From contig CM073322.1 in the NCBI GenBank assembly GCA_037043015.1, positions 33,625,364 to 33,689,363 of the forward strand: a stretch of DNA of 64,000 nt. Direction: 5' to 3'. Positions 33,464-44,489 of this stretch are shown piece by piece. Within the stretch, counting starts at the first letter, position 1. Each line of letters begins with the position of its first letter. The stretch comes from Bryum argenteum (lineage: Eukaryota; Streptophyta; Bryopsida; Bryales; Bryaceae). The position numbers were made by a program, and so were the translations under genes. The notes below the pieces were generated by a model. That model made no database searches and was not told where the DNA came from. It saw only the letters and a list, made by a program, of their open reading frames with translations.

Positions 33464-34420
33464 CTACCTCAATGCACTATTCATTAGCTCTTGTTGCTCA
33501 TGAATGTAATGTTTCACATCTTCTACGGAACCCGAGAGCACAACTCGGCCATCTTCCATGTAAACTGCACCATCAGCGAACTCCAACTCTTCCAAACGAT
33601 GCGTCACCCACAAAGCCGTCACGGATCCACCGACGACATTGCGCACAGCTTCCAACACTCCCATTTGATCTGCTTCATCTAGGAACGTGGTGAGCTCGTC
33701 CAGCAGCAGCACACGGCTGCACTCGGCCAAGGCCCCAGCTATGGCGACGCGTTGCTTCTGCCCTCCACTGAGCGTCTGCACCGGTCTCTGCCCGTACTCA
33801 CTCATGCCCACAGCTTCCAAGGACGAGTAAACGCGCGATTTCACTTCGTCATCGGACAAGCTCAAGTGGCCGAGACCGAATGCAACGTCCGCCTCGGCCG
33901 TGGGCATCACCACCTGGTGGTCAGGATTCTGGAACACGAAGCTGCGTGGTCCGACGATGAATAGCTTCCCGCAATTCGGCCGCAACAGCCCAGTCAACAC
34001 CTTCAAAAGCGTCGATTTTCCGCAGCCGTTCGGTCCGAGTAGCATCCAAAGCTGCCCTTCGGGTATCTGCAACGAACATCCTTTAAGCACAACCACGTCC
34101 TCGCCTTTGTCCCCGTGCACAGTCAGTCCCAAGTCCCTCGCATTGATAGCCACTGCCGGTGACGTCTCTGCGTCGCTCTTCACACCTGCAGCGAGTGCTT
34201 CGCCCCGTTGTAAACATCCGCCGATGAATTCTTCACCACGCCATCTAGAACAACCTCTGCTTCTTCTGGTGTGCGACAACAACCTAAAATTTGCCAACAA
34301 CGGGAACGGCAGGCTGGCGGGAGAGGACGATGGGCAACATCTCCGAGAAACTCCAGAAGCGCCGCCTTGATGTGTTGTCGGTGTGGGTTGGACTAACGAG
34401 GAACAACAATGCGACATCAT
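33464..34420 (-). CDS. ABCI10: ABCI10, plastid ECF/CbiO-type ABC ATPase
   Basis: Single exon, 318 aa from ATG at 34420 (a longer reading starts only with TTG). The N-terminal ~90 residues are Ser/Arg-rich and look like a plastid transit peptide. The ATPase domain is intact: Walker A GPNGCGKST (~residue 128), Q-loop VFQNPDHQV, signature LSGGQKQRVAIAGALAE (~215), Walker B VLLLDE followed by LTTFLDE, and switch His in WVTHR. This is the A-component (energising ATPase) of an ECF-type transporter, partner of the transmembrane ABCI11/12 proteins in plastid envelope metal or vitamin transport; the Arabidopsis orthologue is essential for embryo/chloroplast development. It lies head to head with the sperm-tail gene across 1.3 kb. 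Confidence 0.92.
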   Translation of the reverse strand: MMSHCCSSLVQPTPTTHQGGASGVSRRCCPSSSPASLPFPLLANFRLLSHTRRSRGCSRWRGEEFIGGCLQRGEALAAGVKSDAETSPAVAINARDLGLTVHGDKGEDVVVLKGCSLQIPEGQLWMLLGPNGCGKSTLLKVLTGLLRPNCGKLFIVGPRSFVFQNPDHQVVMPTAEADVAFGLGHLSLSDDEVKSRVYSSLEAVGMSEYGQRPVQTLSGGQKQRVAIAGALAECSRVLLLDELTTFLDEADQMGVLEAVRNVVGGSVTALWVTHRLEELEFADGAVYMEDGRVVLSGSVEDVKHYIHEQQELMNSALR

Positions 34421-35703
34421 TGAAGGCGCACCTGAGCCACCATAGCCCTCGCTTATCCCTCTACGTCCACTGAAACGAATTGGCAGTAAGCGACAATGAT
34501 CCGACAATGCATCTTCTGTAAAACTCTTCTGTAAAACTCAAAATCAATGGAGATGACATACGAATCCAAAAAGCTCACTCGAAACCCTAAAAGACGCCAA
34601 ATGTACCTTCACGTAAATCCCTCTCGGAATGCAATCGTGCGGAGTGTTACGCAAGCGTGCAGGGAATAAGAATGAGCAGGAACGGCAATGAAGAGATGGG
34701 GTTCCCGGATGTGGGAACCAGAGGAGAGCCGTGGGAACCGATGGAATGCACACTCCGCGGAAGTTGGTTTTGCATTTGTTGGCTAGTAACGGACCTGAAT
34801 TAGGGTGAAGCTCATGCAACCGAAAGCATCATCGTGGTGCCCCCCTTCGCGCATTGTGGGAATGCAAAGGGTTACATCACCCTTGGTGGCCAGCTTCAGC
34901 CGAATCTGATGACTAGTCCTTCACATTCTGTCTTGCTCTCTGTGAAGAAGCTGCCGCGGCTGCAGCGAGATCGGAGGAATCTCCCCATGCCCTTGAACCG
35001 GCATCCCGTCCCACAGACCCCTCTTCCGCGTCCGTGCCCATTGTCGGAAATCCGAGCCCTTCACCCTTCTTTCAGGTACTGATCGTTGCAATCCTATCAT
35101 GTCTGTCTCTTATCCCGCGTTCTTGTTCTAACGTGTTCCGCAATTCTGTTGCAGAGCAATCCTGCATGTTGTCAAGATTCATTGGAGTCTCTGATCGATT
35201 CTCATTCATTGTAGCCTTCACATCAGCAAATGTAACATCGTGCTCGCTTTCAAGGTGGAGACGAACTTACGCTGCAGTAGGGCTCATCTGGTGAGAGAAT
35301 ATTGCAACGAATGGAGAATTCTGATGGGGGAGATGGTTTTGAACGGCAGAAGAAGGCCTTGTACCTTCATGGTATGACAAAATTACAAACATGGACTCCC
35401 TGGACATGTGATAGTGGAACTTGAAGCAGACTTTTGTCTTCTGGAGAGCAGGAAATGAGATTCTGTGCGACGGAAGCAAAATTTTGAAGTCTGGAGGGCA
35501 GGAAACGAGATTTTGTGCGACGGGAGCAGAATTCTGAATTCTGGAGGGCAGGTGACGAGGTTTTTTTGCAACGGGAAGGCCGAATTTCCATCATGCGGAT
35601 GCGGAAAAAGCATTACATATTCATTGGAAGGAGGGGCACAAGAGTAGGAGTCTCATAAGAATGAGACCTGATAGAAAGAGCTCGAGTTGAAAAGCTTTCT
35701 ACA
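34421..35703. other. divergent promoter region with ~49-bp tandem repeat
   Basis: Between ABCI10 and the sperm-tail gene. A tandem repeat with unit around 49 bp (TTCTGGAGGGCAGG, GAGATTTTGTGCGACGG) gives about 2.7 copies at 35415-35560. Short open frames here show no motif. Confidence 0.5.
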
Positions 35704-37911
35704 ATGACAGATGCGAAGTCTACCGAGAGGACACCTTATTGGGAGGCCTTCCGCTTAGACAGGACTTGGAAACCTCCTCCGCCGCGTGTCACTCACACCA
35801 AGTCGGCATGCTTCGGTCCTCAGGTCAACTGTAGCTCCCCTGCAATCCTTATGTCGAAGCAAACGTTATAATCAACTCTTGTCTGATGTGCAGTATTCAC
35901 TCGTACTTGTGCATTTCCCTTCCTTCATTATCTCGTTGACAACATGTATGATTGATCTAGTGAAAGGTTGTTCGATGCAGATTTTATCTAAGAGGGCTAC
36001 TGCTCCATGTATTGGATTTGGCACGGGTAGTCGCTATGCTTTCGAAAGGGTATGATTACACCTGCTTCGTATCATTAGGTTTTAGGGCTCGTACATCTGC
36101 ACGCGCATAGAAATTATTCACATAATGGCATGCATTCGGAATTTGAATATGGGAAAAGTTCTAGCTAAGTATGTAGCTTTTGTTGGAATATTTAGGCAGG
36201 ACATGCATGACGCTCGAGGATTGTGGGTGCAGATGTTCGTCAATGCTGAAATGGCAGCGAAGACACCAGGGAACAACAGTCCTGGTATGCATTCAGGAAA
36301 TAACACTTGTTAGAACATCTGGTGTGTTTCAACAGCAGTGATTTTTGTTGTGGAGTACATGATCCTTTGCTGTTACTCTCTGCTTAAGGTTGATTATGTG
36401 TTACTTAAGAAGAGCTCAGCCTTTCGGTGTGTTGGTTTAGGGTTTGGTTAGATCTAAGGATCACTTATTGATGCTTCTGGCTTTCTCTTCTTTGTCGATC
36501 ACATGCTGCAACTTAAGTACTGAGTATGTGCTTGTTCAATAGGTCCTGTCTACAAGTCAATTTCGTCATTTGGCAAGCAACCTCAATCGCATTGCGAGTC
36601 CCCGGCCGAAGTGAAAATTGGAACTGCAAAACGGTGGTCGAGGGTATGTTCGATTATACCCGAGACTTAGAAAGCTCTCTTCTTTTTCAACTTGCAAATT
36701 TGTTTCTCCTCTAAAGCGATACTGGTCATGCAGAAAGGGCCAGATCAAATGCCCGGACCTGGAGCATATAATCCAGCGGGCTCTGCATTTGGTGATCAGG
36801 TACAGAAGAGTCCATAATCATTAAGAACATACGTAAGGTTGCTCATCAGCAGCAGAATTTTCATGACTATGGCAGTGTCGATCAAATGATTGAAATTTTC
36901 TGGAACCTTCAGTCAATATTGGTCATTAAACTCTGGAATCCATGTCTCAGGTAAGATCCGAAAAAAGGTCTCCTGAGAAAACAGCGTTCACTGTCGGGAG
37001 CCGGGCGGCACAGGCGAAGATGTTCGTGCACAAAGATTTCGATAAGGTTGGTCAATACTCGTTAGGGATTATTTGTCATCGAAGTCCAGAAAATTGTACA
37101 TGACACTTATAATTGTGGTGGTATCATCGTGGTTTTGAATTGCACATTATAATAGGTGTTTGTTGATGTATACAGGAGAAGTGGGGCTTAACGTCACCAG
37201 GACCGAATTGTCCTCAAAAGTCCACATTCGGGTATCAAAACATGTCTGGAAATCGAACTGCTCCAGTCATCAATTTTACCAAAGGACAAAGGACGCTGGT
37301 AAGAATCCTCGAAGCCTGAGAACAGTATCCAATTTATGATACGAATGTATGAAATGATATCTTGTTCAGTGCTTGATTTTCAGAGGGACCGGGGAGGTGA
37401 ATCTGCTGGACCGGGCGAGTATCCAATCAAAGGATCAGTAGGAAAGCAGCCTGAGTCTCAGAGGGTTACGTTACCTGCTTACAGCTTCCCTCAAAGTACT
37501 CGGCAAGGAAGGGATAAGGTAATACTGTACATCCTTGAATATGTTTGGTAATCTGTTACTGCTTAGTGGTCGTTGTGCTTACATCCGACCATTTTTGCTG
37601 ATGATAGACGTTTTTGTCAAAAGAACACGACAAAGCTTACATGGGACAAGTATCGAATGGCCCTGGTCAATTTGGGCAAATATCTTCTGTGGTGAGTATT
37701 TGCCAATTGTTGTAACGTAACCAAATCCATATTTTGTGAATTCCGTATCTACCTTACTGTGTGGTGGTTTTAAAGCAAGATATTTCTCACGTTGCAGGGT
37801 GTCCAAGCTAATTCTAAGTGTGCGAATCCGCCATTCATTAAATTCACGAAAGGTTTAAGGTGGAATGCTGCTGTTGAAGATTTGCCAGGCCCAGGCACTT
37901 ACGACGTTTGA
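35704..37911 (+). CDS. sperm-tail PG-rich repeat (STPG/SHIPPO) protein
   Basis: Ten exons (35704..35823, 35981..36049, 36200..36284, 36543..36643, 36734..36799, 36951..37046, 37176..37298, 37384..37518, 37608..37691, 37798..37911) close in frame to 330 aa. Repeated PG-rich units are visible: KRATAPCIGFGTGSRYAF, KTPGNNSPGPVYKSISSFG, QMPGPGAYNPAGSAFG, SPGPNCPQKSTFGYQ, SAGPGEYPIKGSVG, NGPGQFGQ and a terminal LPGPGTYDV. Each has the Pro-Gly-Pro-x-x-Tyr pattern found in axonemal inner-microtubule and outer-dense-fibre proteins (ODF3/STPG, algal flagellar-associated proteins). Expected to act in the sperm flagellum and to be expressed in antheridia. Nearly every exon starts and ends in phase 0, consistent with repeat-by-exon growth. 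Confidence 0.88.
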
Positions 37912-39692
37912 GAATCTAGTGACCATGCTACTTGACTAGATGAGGTTCTTAAGTTTCCCCGACCTGGTAATCGTTTCTTTTTTTAAGGTGCCGAAGGTAT
38001 TTGCGCGGCTTCTTTGCAGCTCAAAGTTCTTTTGAACGTAAAAAGCAGTACTTCTCTCAACCTTGTAAATAGAGAGAGTGCAAGCGAATAGTAGATAGAT
38101 TCCGTGCGATATTTGAGTACAAATCCATAAGCATTGCAGATATGTACAAAAATGTCAGACTTCAAATTGACAAGAAAGTGTTAGCAGGGGTGTGAGTGAA
38201 AGTTGACTTGCTACTGGTTGGTCCTGAATCAAATCGCTGAGAGAGTGCCAATTTTGGTCTGTGTCCTCTTGGAAACATGGGGACTTTGTTCGATGCAAGA
38301 GTTTTGAATGCGAGTACATATTCTACACTCTTATTCTACAACCTGCCAAGGTGTTGAACGAATCCATTAACAGAATCGGGGAGCGTTGGAGTAATGCGGG
38401 TTTTATTGTGAAGTATTTAAGTAGCAACGATACGGACTCACTAATTAATCAATACTTGAGATTGATAATTCAGTATTTGATCGAAAGTAGTTCATGTCGC
38501 TTCTAAATTGATAAGTCATTATCTGATCGAAATGTGGTTCATGTTGCTTTCTCGATGATGATCCATGTGACAGTACAAATGTCTCTACACTGAGAGTTAG
38601 ATGTGGTGAAGCTTTTGAACAAGTAAAGGTGGTTGATGGATCATGGTACAAATTTCTGAATCCCCTCAATCCTCCAAGGAACTGCTCTTCTCCCCACAAG
38701 AAACTCTCGAAGTAGATGGCTGTCGATAATGATAGGAGCTCTCATTCTTAGCATGCAAGAAATGGAAAGTATCAAGAAAATAGTGAGAGAACCTGTGTGG
38801 CATACACAATCGACGATTGCTTTAACGTTGAAGTAGAGGAAAGTACTGTCAAAAGTGGTACACGGAGATCGGACCGTCACATATACAATGCATGGAAAAA
38901 TCTTGTAACGCTTACAGAAATGAGATTCAGGAAACTTAGTACATCGTAGCATACAGCTGCAATCTACTATATGGCATTAGACAAGGCCGTCCAGTGCGGC
39001 CGGGATTGCCCTATATGCCTTATACAACGATAGAAAGAGAAGAAGGGAGAAGGAGAAGAGAGACAGAGGGCCTCGGAGCCAATTGCTCCCCTGATTCTAT
39101 ACGCCATGACCGCCGGCCATAGGCTGTACCCCCGTCATAGGCAAGAACTATAGCCCTATACATATAACTACGTTACAGTTCCAAGCCTGCTCTACGAGAG
39201 CGAACCTGCAGGAACCTGTAATCTATAAGATGACTAGCCGCAAATCTGTAACTGAGCCATGATTAGTCAAACTCTTTCCGGCAAAAAGATTGCTCACAGA
39301 GAAGAGTGTGAAAATTCGCAGTACTGCACACCCCAAATACGATTTCTGCAAGGTCCACTACTCACCCTGAATCACCTGCTATCCTGCCGGCCGGCTCCTC
39401 ACAGACATCGGCATAGCCGCAACGTTCGCGCTCACTGCCGATGTACCACCCGCTGACCCTCGCCCTGAAAGTAAATTTTATCAGCAGATCCCACGACCAC
39501 GTCTGCTCTCCCTCTAATATCGACACCATCAAAAAGACCGACGACCTCAACCCAAGTCAACATCGGCCCGCACCATGCATTCTTACATACCTGCCCGTTC
39601 TGCTCCCTTCCAAAACCCCCCGTTCTTCGACCTCCGAGTCGGTGACCACCGGCCTGCACGGCGTTGCTTCATCAGAATCATTTGGCGCTTTC
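37912..39692. other. no gene recognised
   Basis: The 3'UTR of the sperm-tail gene is followed by spacer. Several short frames on both strands (for example complement 38641..38952) have no motif. A GA-rich stretch lies near 39027-39075. Confidence 0.4.
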
Positions 39693-40208
39693 TCAAGAGC
39701 TTCTTCTCTTCCAGCTCAATTGCTCAATTGCTCGCTGCCGACACCTCCGCAGGTCCTCCGCTTCCTCCTGCAAGGCAATCACTAGGGGCTCCACGGCATC
39801 CTCGATCCATATCTTGATGGAGTTTCTTAATCTTTGGGGAGTCGTGAAACTGGGAGACTTGAGGTGCGATTCTGCAATACCACAACGTGGTAGCCCGTCA
39901 CTCCTTGAATTATTGTCGATATCCTCCAGCGAGGCATCTTTCCAGTAGAGGGGTCTATGATGTACTTGTAAGATGAACTTCTCTCTGAAGCTGTCTGAGG
40001 CGGCTGTCAACAACGCAGCTTTGAAGTCGTCGATAAGCACCTCGCCCGCTGATCTGAAGCTGAAAGGCTCGTCAATGTCATCTGGGAAGCTGTAGCTTTC
40101 ATCCGGAAAGTTTTCCGTATGTGTGTGATCAAGATGCTCCATCATTTCCTGTTCAACCTTAGTGAAGTGGGTATGGATATGGGGAAGAAGGGGAAAAAGG
40201 GTCACCAT
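39693..40208 (-). CDS. hypothetical protein, possible gene
   Basis: An uninterrupted 171-codon frame from a true ATG (40208; alternative internal Met near 40145) encodes an acidic protein with FRSAGEVLIDDFKAALL, VHHRPLYWKDASLEDID and a C-terminal amphipathic Leu/Glu/Arg-rich helix (VIALQEEAEDLRRCRQRAI). I recognise no family. Composition is protein-like and the frame is one of the longest in the 38-42 kb block, but there is no splice context or promoter evidence. It could also be a gene fragment or one exon of a larger gene. Confidence 0.3.
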   Translation of the reverse strand: MVTLFPLLPHIHTHFTKVEQEMMEHLDHTHTENFPDESYSFPDDIDEPFSFRSAGEVLIDDFKAALLTAASDSFREKFILQVHHRPLYWKDASLEDIDNNSRSDGLPRCGIAESHLKSPSFTTPQRLRNSIKIWIEDAVEPLVIALQEEAEDLRRCRQRAIEQLSWKRRSS

Positions 40209-40477
40209 CTGATCAGCAGGGAGAAGGCCGGAGGTGTGCAGAGAAGTGAATCAAGAAAAGTGGCGGGAATTGGAGGGAGCAGCAGGGTAACTGCAAGTCG
40301 CACATCAACGGAAATGGCTACTGACGACCGATCTAATGACCTGAAACCTACGAGGTTTCAGTGCCGGATCGAAGGTGTATGTATCTGCTACCTAGCTAGA
40401 TTCCTGCAGTGTCGCGGTCAACTCTCTATCGTGGTAATGAACCGACATTAGGATCATCACTACCGAGATGCCCTCAG

Positions 40478-40700
40478 CTGCCAGGATTCCCTTCGTTACC
40501 AGGAGTTTCCTTCGCTGCCAGGATGCCCTTCGCTGCCAGGATTCCTTTCACTACCAGGATGCTCTTCGCTGCCAGGATGCTCCTCGATGCCAGGATGCCC
40601 TTCGCTGCCAGGATGCCCTTCGCTGCCAGGATGCCCTTCGCTGCCAGGATGCCCTTCGCTGCCAGGATGCCCTTCGCTGCCAGGAGTCCCTTCGCTGCCA
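40478..40700 (+). repeat. 18-bp minisatellite, ~12 copies
   Basis: Unit CCAGGATGCCCTTCGCTG. Five copies in a row near 40591-40680 are identical; outer copies are diverged and one is 19 bp. As 18 is a multiple of three, most frames stay open, including a collagen-like minus frame, but these are by-products of the array. Confidence 0.9.
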
Positions 40701-40749
40701 GAATTCCGTGGGCGACAAGGATGCTCGATTGCTCGACGTCGACACCAGT

Positions 40750-42093
40750 CGGGTTCCTCGTTGACACTGGTTGAGATCGATCGGGTCCTTTCACGGCATG
40801 CGCGCCTGGTTCGGTGGCTCATTTCAATATCTAGCGACACTGTAGACGAGAGTATGAACAAATCATGGTATAACTATCAATATAAAAGTCATAAATTTTT
40901 TATCCCCATTTTCCATCAAGTGCATGGATCTCCCAATCGAAAAATTTGAGTCTTTTAATAAATCGACTTAAACAAGTACCCTACCAGATCCTTGGGTTCA
41001 TCCAAAACTCACAAATTTATGAAGGTACATGATCATCATTCAAAACCTCATATTTTTGACATGATGCATGTCTTACCATGTAGTTGTTTTTATACCTTCT
41101 AGAAAACAATTTACATGAAGATTGAGAAATCAAATTGAGTCACTCTCCAATAATTGCACGTGCATACTTGACTTGGTTACTTACATGGAAAAAGATATGA
41201 ACCAAATGTTTAGGATAACAATCATCAAGTCTCCCTTTTCACAAAGTAAACAATGTACCCTTTTACTTTCGTCAACTTTAAAGGTTATTATCTTACAAGA
41301 TGTACACATGTGCGGTACTTTTAAGAAGTGTTAAGTTGAAGATCCAACTGTTTTAAGGTATAAACAAACTACAAAAATCTGATCCATACCACCATTTGTA
41401 CAATGTGATAAAAAATGACAATCTCGGAATTTTGGGCCCCAAAAGCACAAAGATTTAGGGGTTTATGGTACTAGCTCATCTTACGTATAAGCCATGCTAT
41501 GCAGGTTAACAAGTTTTATTCAGATTCATTGCAGACCATATTTATGTACCATAGGGCATATAGGGCCTATCATCAAGGGTAGGTCGAACGGGCATTTTAT
41601 TCACGCCAGACCTTCAAGGGTTTGGTGTTCTTACTTATTTATTTATGGACCATATTATTTATATTTCTTATTTCTTGTACAGACCATTGACGAAGTGTTT
41701 CTTGTCGAAGTTTTTGGAAAGCAGGATCAGAAGATAAACTTTCTTGGTCAACTTTCCTTTTCTTCCGCGTCGGAGTCCACTCTCTCGGAGTCTGGGGTAG
41801 CGGTAGGGATGGTTCGATAAACGAAGGAAGATTCCTGTTATTGTTGCCTCGACCTTGTGAGTACGATCCCTTGGTGTAGAATCTCACAACCACACCACTG
41901 ATGCGACTTTCAACCTCTCACAAGCTCGATCTGTTGGACACCAGGTGGCATGGAGGATAGCTGGTAATCTCTTGGAAACCAATTGTTCATACTCAGGCCG
42001 TCATACTATCGGACGTCGCTTGAATGGCCTTGGTTTAGCCATTAGATCACGATCCCTGATTTTCTTGAGAGTTGATGCAGTCTGATTGCTCCG
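40750..42093. other. AT-rich spacer and possible 5'UTR exon
   Basis: No gene in 40750-41600. Around 41690-41865 sequence ending CCTT|GTGAGTACG could be a 5'UTR exon donor for the exons that follow, with an acceptor GCGCAG at about 42101. This is a suggestion from splice motifs only. Confidence 0.3.
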
Positions 42094-42132
42094 ATGCGCA
42101 GGAGATACCGACGTGCCGTTGGCGACCCTGCT

Positions 42133-42956
42133 ATGGCAGACTTTCAAAACCCGACCTCACTTGTGCCTTCAGGCTCCTTCGGGGATCCATACAAGGATTT
42201 CGAGGACTCTGATGATCTGAACATGGAGGTGACTTTTCGTGCTCTTGTCACGATCATGCCTTTCTCCATCTAAATCCTATGTTTCCTTGAATTTGTGTCG
42301 ATGGGCATGATGTGATCATTAGTGCAATAACTCTATTGTTTCCTACAGCCCTATTGAGTATCTTGTGTATTTGTTAAACTGCCACATGTAGACTGAGCCG
42401 TGTCCATGTAGATTAGTGTAGATCTGATTATCTGTATAGATCGAACTTTAGGCATTGAGTTTTTCGAGCCTCACGAAAGTGCAACTGCGGACGGACACAT
42501 AGTCGCAAAATTCTCTACTTGATTGTCGCCACGAACTCAAGTGCAAGTTTCTCGTTGATTTAGTCCCTCGAAGCACGGACCGCAACTAACACGCTTGCTT
42601 TAGCAGATTCTGACACCCTCTGAGAGTGTGTTAAGTGCTTGGGAGGTTGACAACTTTCAAGCGCAAATTGGCAACATTAATCTCCAGGGAAGCAACTCAG
42701 AATGCCCAACAGGTCCTTCTCAACTTTTGTAACATAACATGTCAAAGCGAGAGTCTTACTGGAAGCTTACACGATCTTATAACAAGTTCAACAGATCTGC
42801 TGTTTTGAACGGTTATCCCTTGCTTATTGTGCAGGAGTTGCCGGGCCAGGCATCAATCCACAACAGAATATGATTGAAGATGAAGAACTCATTCAAGTTG
42901 TGGGAAACTTTCTCCTTGAGGACTGCAAAATCCAAGAACCGGGGGGAGCCTCCTAA
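42133..42956 (+). CDS. acidic N-terminal exons, probably of the trihelix gene
   Basis: Three exons (42133..42228, 42607..42712, 42835..42956) join in frame to a 107-aa acidic protein: MADFQNPTSLVPSGSFGDP..., then LTPSESVLSAWEVDNF, then GVAGPGINPQQNMIEDEEL, ending QEPGGAS. Splice sites are good (GAG|GTGACT, TTAGCAG, AACAG|GTCCTT, TTGTGCAG). An in-frame ATG at 42094 is possible. No domain is recognised. It is either a small complete gene or, as I prefer, the 5' exons of the trihelix gene whose DNA-binding exon lies at 56699, beyond the CACTA element. In that case the last exon should use an internal phase-0 donor such as CAA|GTTGTG near 42897 rather than running to the stop at 42954. Confidence 0.5.
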
Positions 42957-43970
42957 GACAATGAAAGTGGATCCAAAGCTTTGGATTCGCTGTCCCAGAC
43001 TGAACCCCAGGTCTTTAACCAGACGTTCCTCGTTTCCGTCAGTCAATCGTTGTATGTCACTCAAATTCAGTGTGAATCGGTACTTCATGCGATAAAACAG
43101 AAAAGTTCAAAATCTGATGAGATCAGAAGGACCATTGAAGTTATATGCTTGTTCATAGGTACCTTCTAAGATAACAATATACTACCTCTCATATCTACAC
43201 TACTAGAAAAAACCTGTTGAAACAACTAATAATCAACTAAAATGTGTTGAATCCAACAGCGAGGCCTACCTCTACTTGTTTCGGATTTTGAATCAAGTAG
43301 AAATGTACAGTGCTCTTACAGCAAACAGAAATGTGTTGGGGTCAACAGATATCGTGAGCAAGACACACCACCCTGGCGTGTGACTTGGCCAATATTGGGG
43401 GACGTGGCATATTTCATTGATGGATGAAAAAAGTGAACAACGACTACGATCGATCATCTGGGTGACGAGAACAGGGTATCATCTCCGGAAACATCTTTGT
43501 AGTACACCAACACGGACAGGGGACAAGGGATAATATAAAACACAATATTTTATTTATTTAGAGATATGGATGTACATCGTGAGCGATATACTTGAACATA
43601 CCGACATGTAGAGTTGAGAAGCAAATACTTATCATAATTATCGACGGATTATCAAACTTAGCATACTTATCAACAGTGGCCAAAACTATACAACACGAGG
43701 TCTCCGAGGGGTCAGCAGATCGGATGAGACTGGTCCAGAGCTTCCGGCGTAATCTCGAGGGTGAGTCAGTCACGTTTTGGATGCGTTGCGACGACATCAA
43801 CTGCGAAACAAGGACAAGGGGGATCAGAATTGCGAAAATGCAACCAGTAACAAACAACATCTCATTCGAGTGACTGTCCTGCAATTGTTTTGTAAGAAGG
43901 TAATGCATGTGAAGCATCGAGCAAAAATCTGAGGTTTAGTTGGCTCATGTTACAGTCCATTTCACCAACA

Positions 43971-44193
43971 CAATCACAACGAACTCAAAAGCCACATCCT
44001 GGTAACTACAATCAAATATGAACAGTTCTACACATGCCGCTTCATATTTTGTAGAAAGAAAAAAAAATGTACGGAGAAACACAATCAGAACGAACTCAAA
44101 AGCCACATCCTGGTAACTACAATCGAATGTGAACAGTTCTGCAGAAGCCGCTTCATATTTTGTAGAAAGAAAAAAAAAAAAAACGTACAGAGA
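43971..44193. repeat. ~110-bp tandem duplication in the CACTA left arm
   Basis: Two adjacent copies share ACGAACTCAAAAGCCACATC and CGCTTCATATTTTGTAGAAA, each followed by a poly-A run. Confidence 0.8.
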
Positions 44194-44489
44194 ACATTTG
44201 GGTCGAAGGTTGTATAATATCACGGAGCAGCCCCAAAAACGCCTGTGAAGTCAAGAGCTGTTAGTAACACATGGAGGAAAGAAAAAATCTGCGAAGTGGA
44301 GGAGAGCTGTGCGAATCGTCATTACTTTAGTGGCAAATGCGGAATTGACACAGAAAAACTCGTATGAATGTGCAAAAAAATCAATGCAAAATGAATCATG
44401 CAGAACATGATAGTTCAAAACACACGACGGTGCGGGGAGTATTGAGGAGAGCGATTTGCTATAAACGAACCCTTCATGGAGTACTAGAA

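Noticed and set aside
36125..36313. Separate small gene starting at 36125
   Set aside because: Its 3' part is exon 3 of the sperm-tail gene; the 5' part is intron.
40478..40700. Possible CRISPR-like array
   Set aside because: Units are contiguous with no spacers; a eukaryotic minisatellite.
40474..40861. Collagen-like GSEGHP frames on the minus strand
   Set aside because: They arise from the 18-bp repeat, which is open in most frames; no gene context.
41440..41475. Third TTAA element from TTTAGGGGTTTA
   Set aside because: No matching CCCCTAAA left end and the flank is not TTAA.
41639..41893. Minus-strand frame with KKRKV nuclear-signal-like motif
   Set aside because: Overlaps a region better read as a plus-strand 5'UTR exon; single short frame without a domain.
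42813..43088. Minus-strand 91-codon frame
   Set aside because: Opposite to spliced plus-strand exons with good junctions; no domain.
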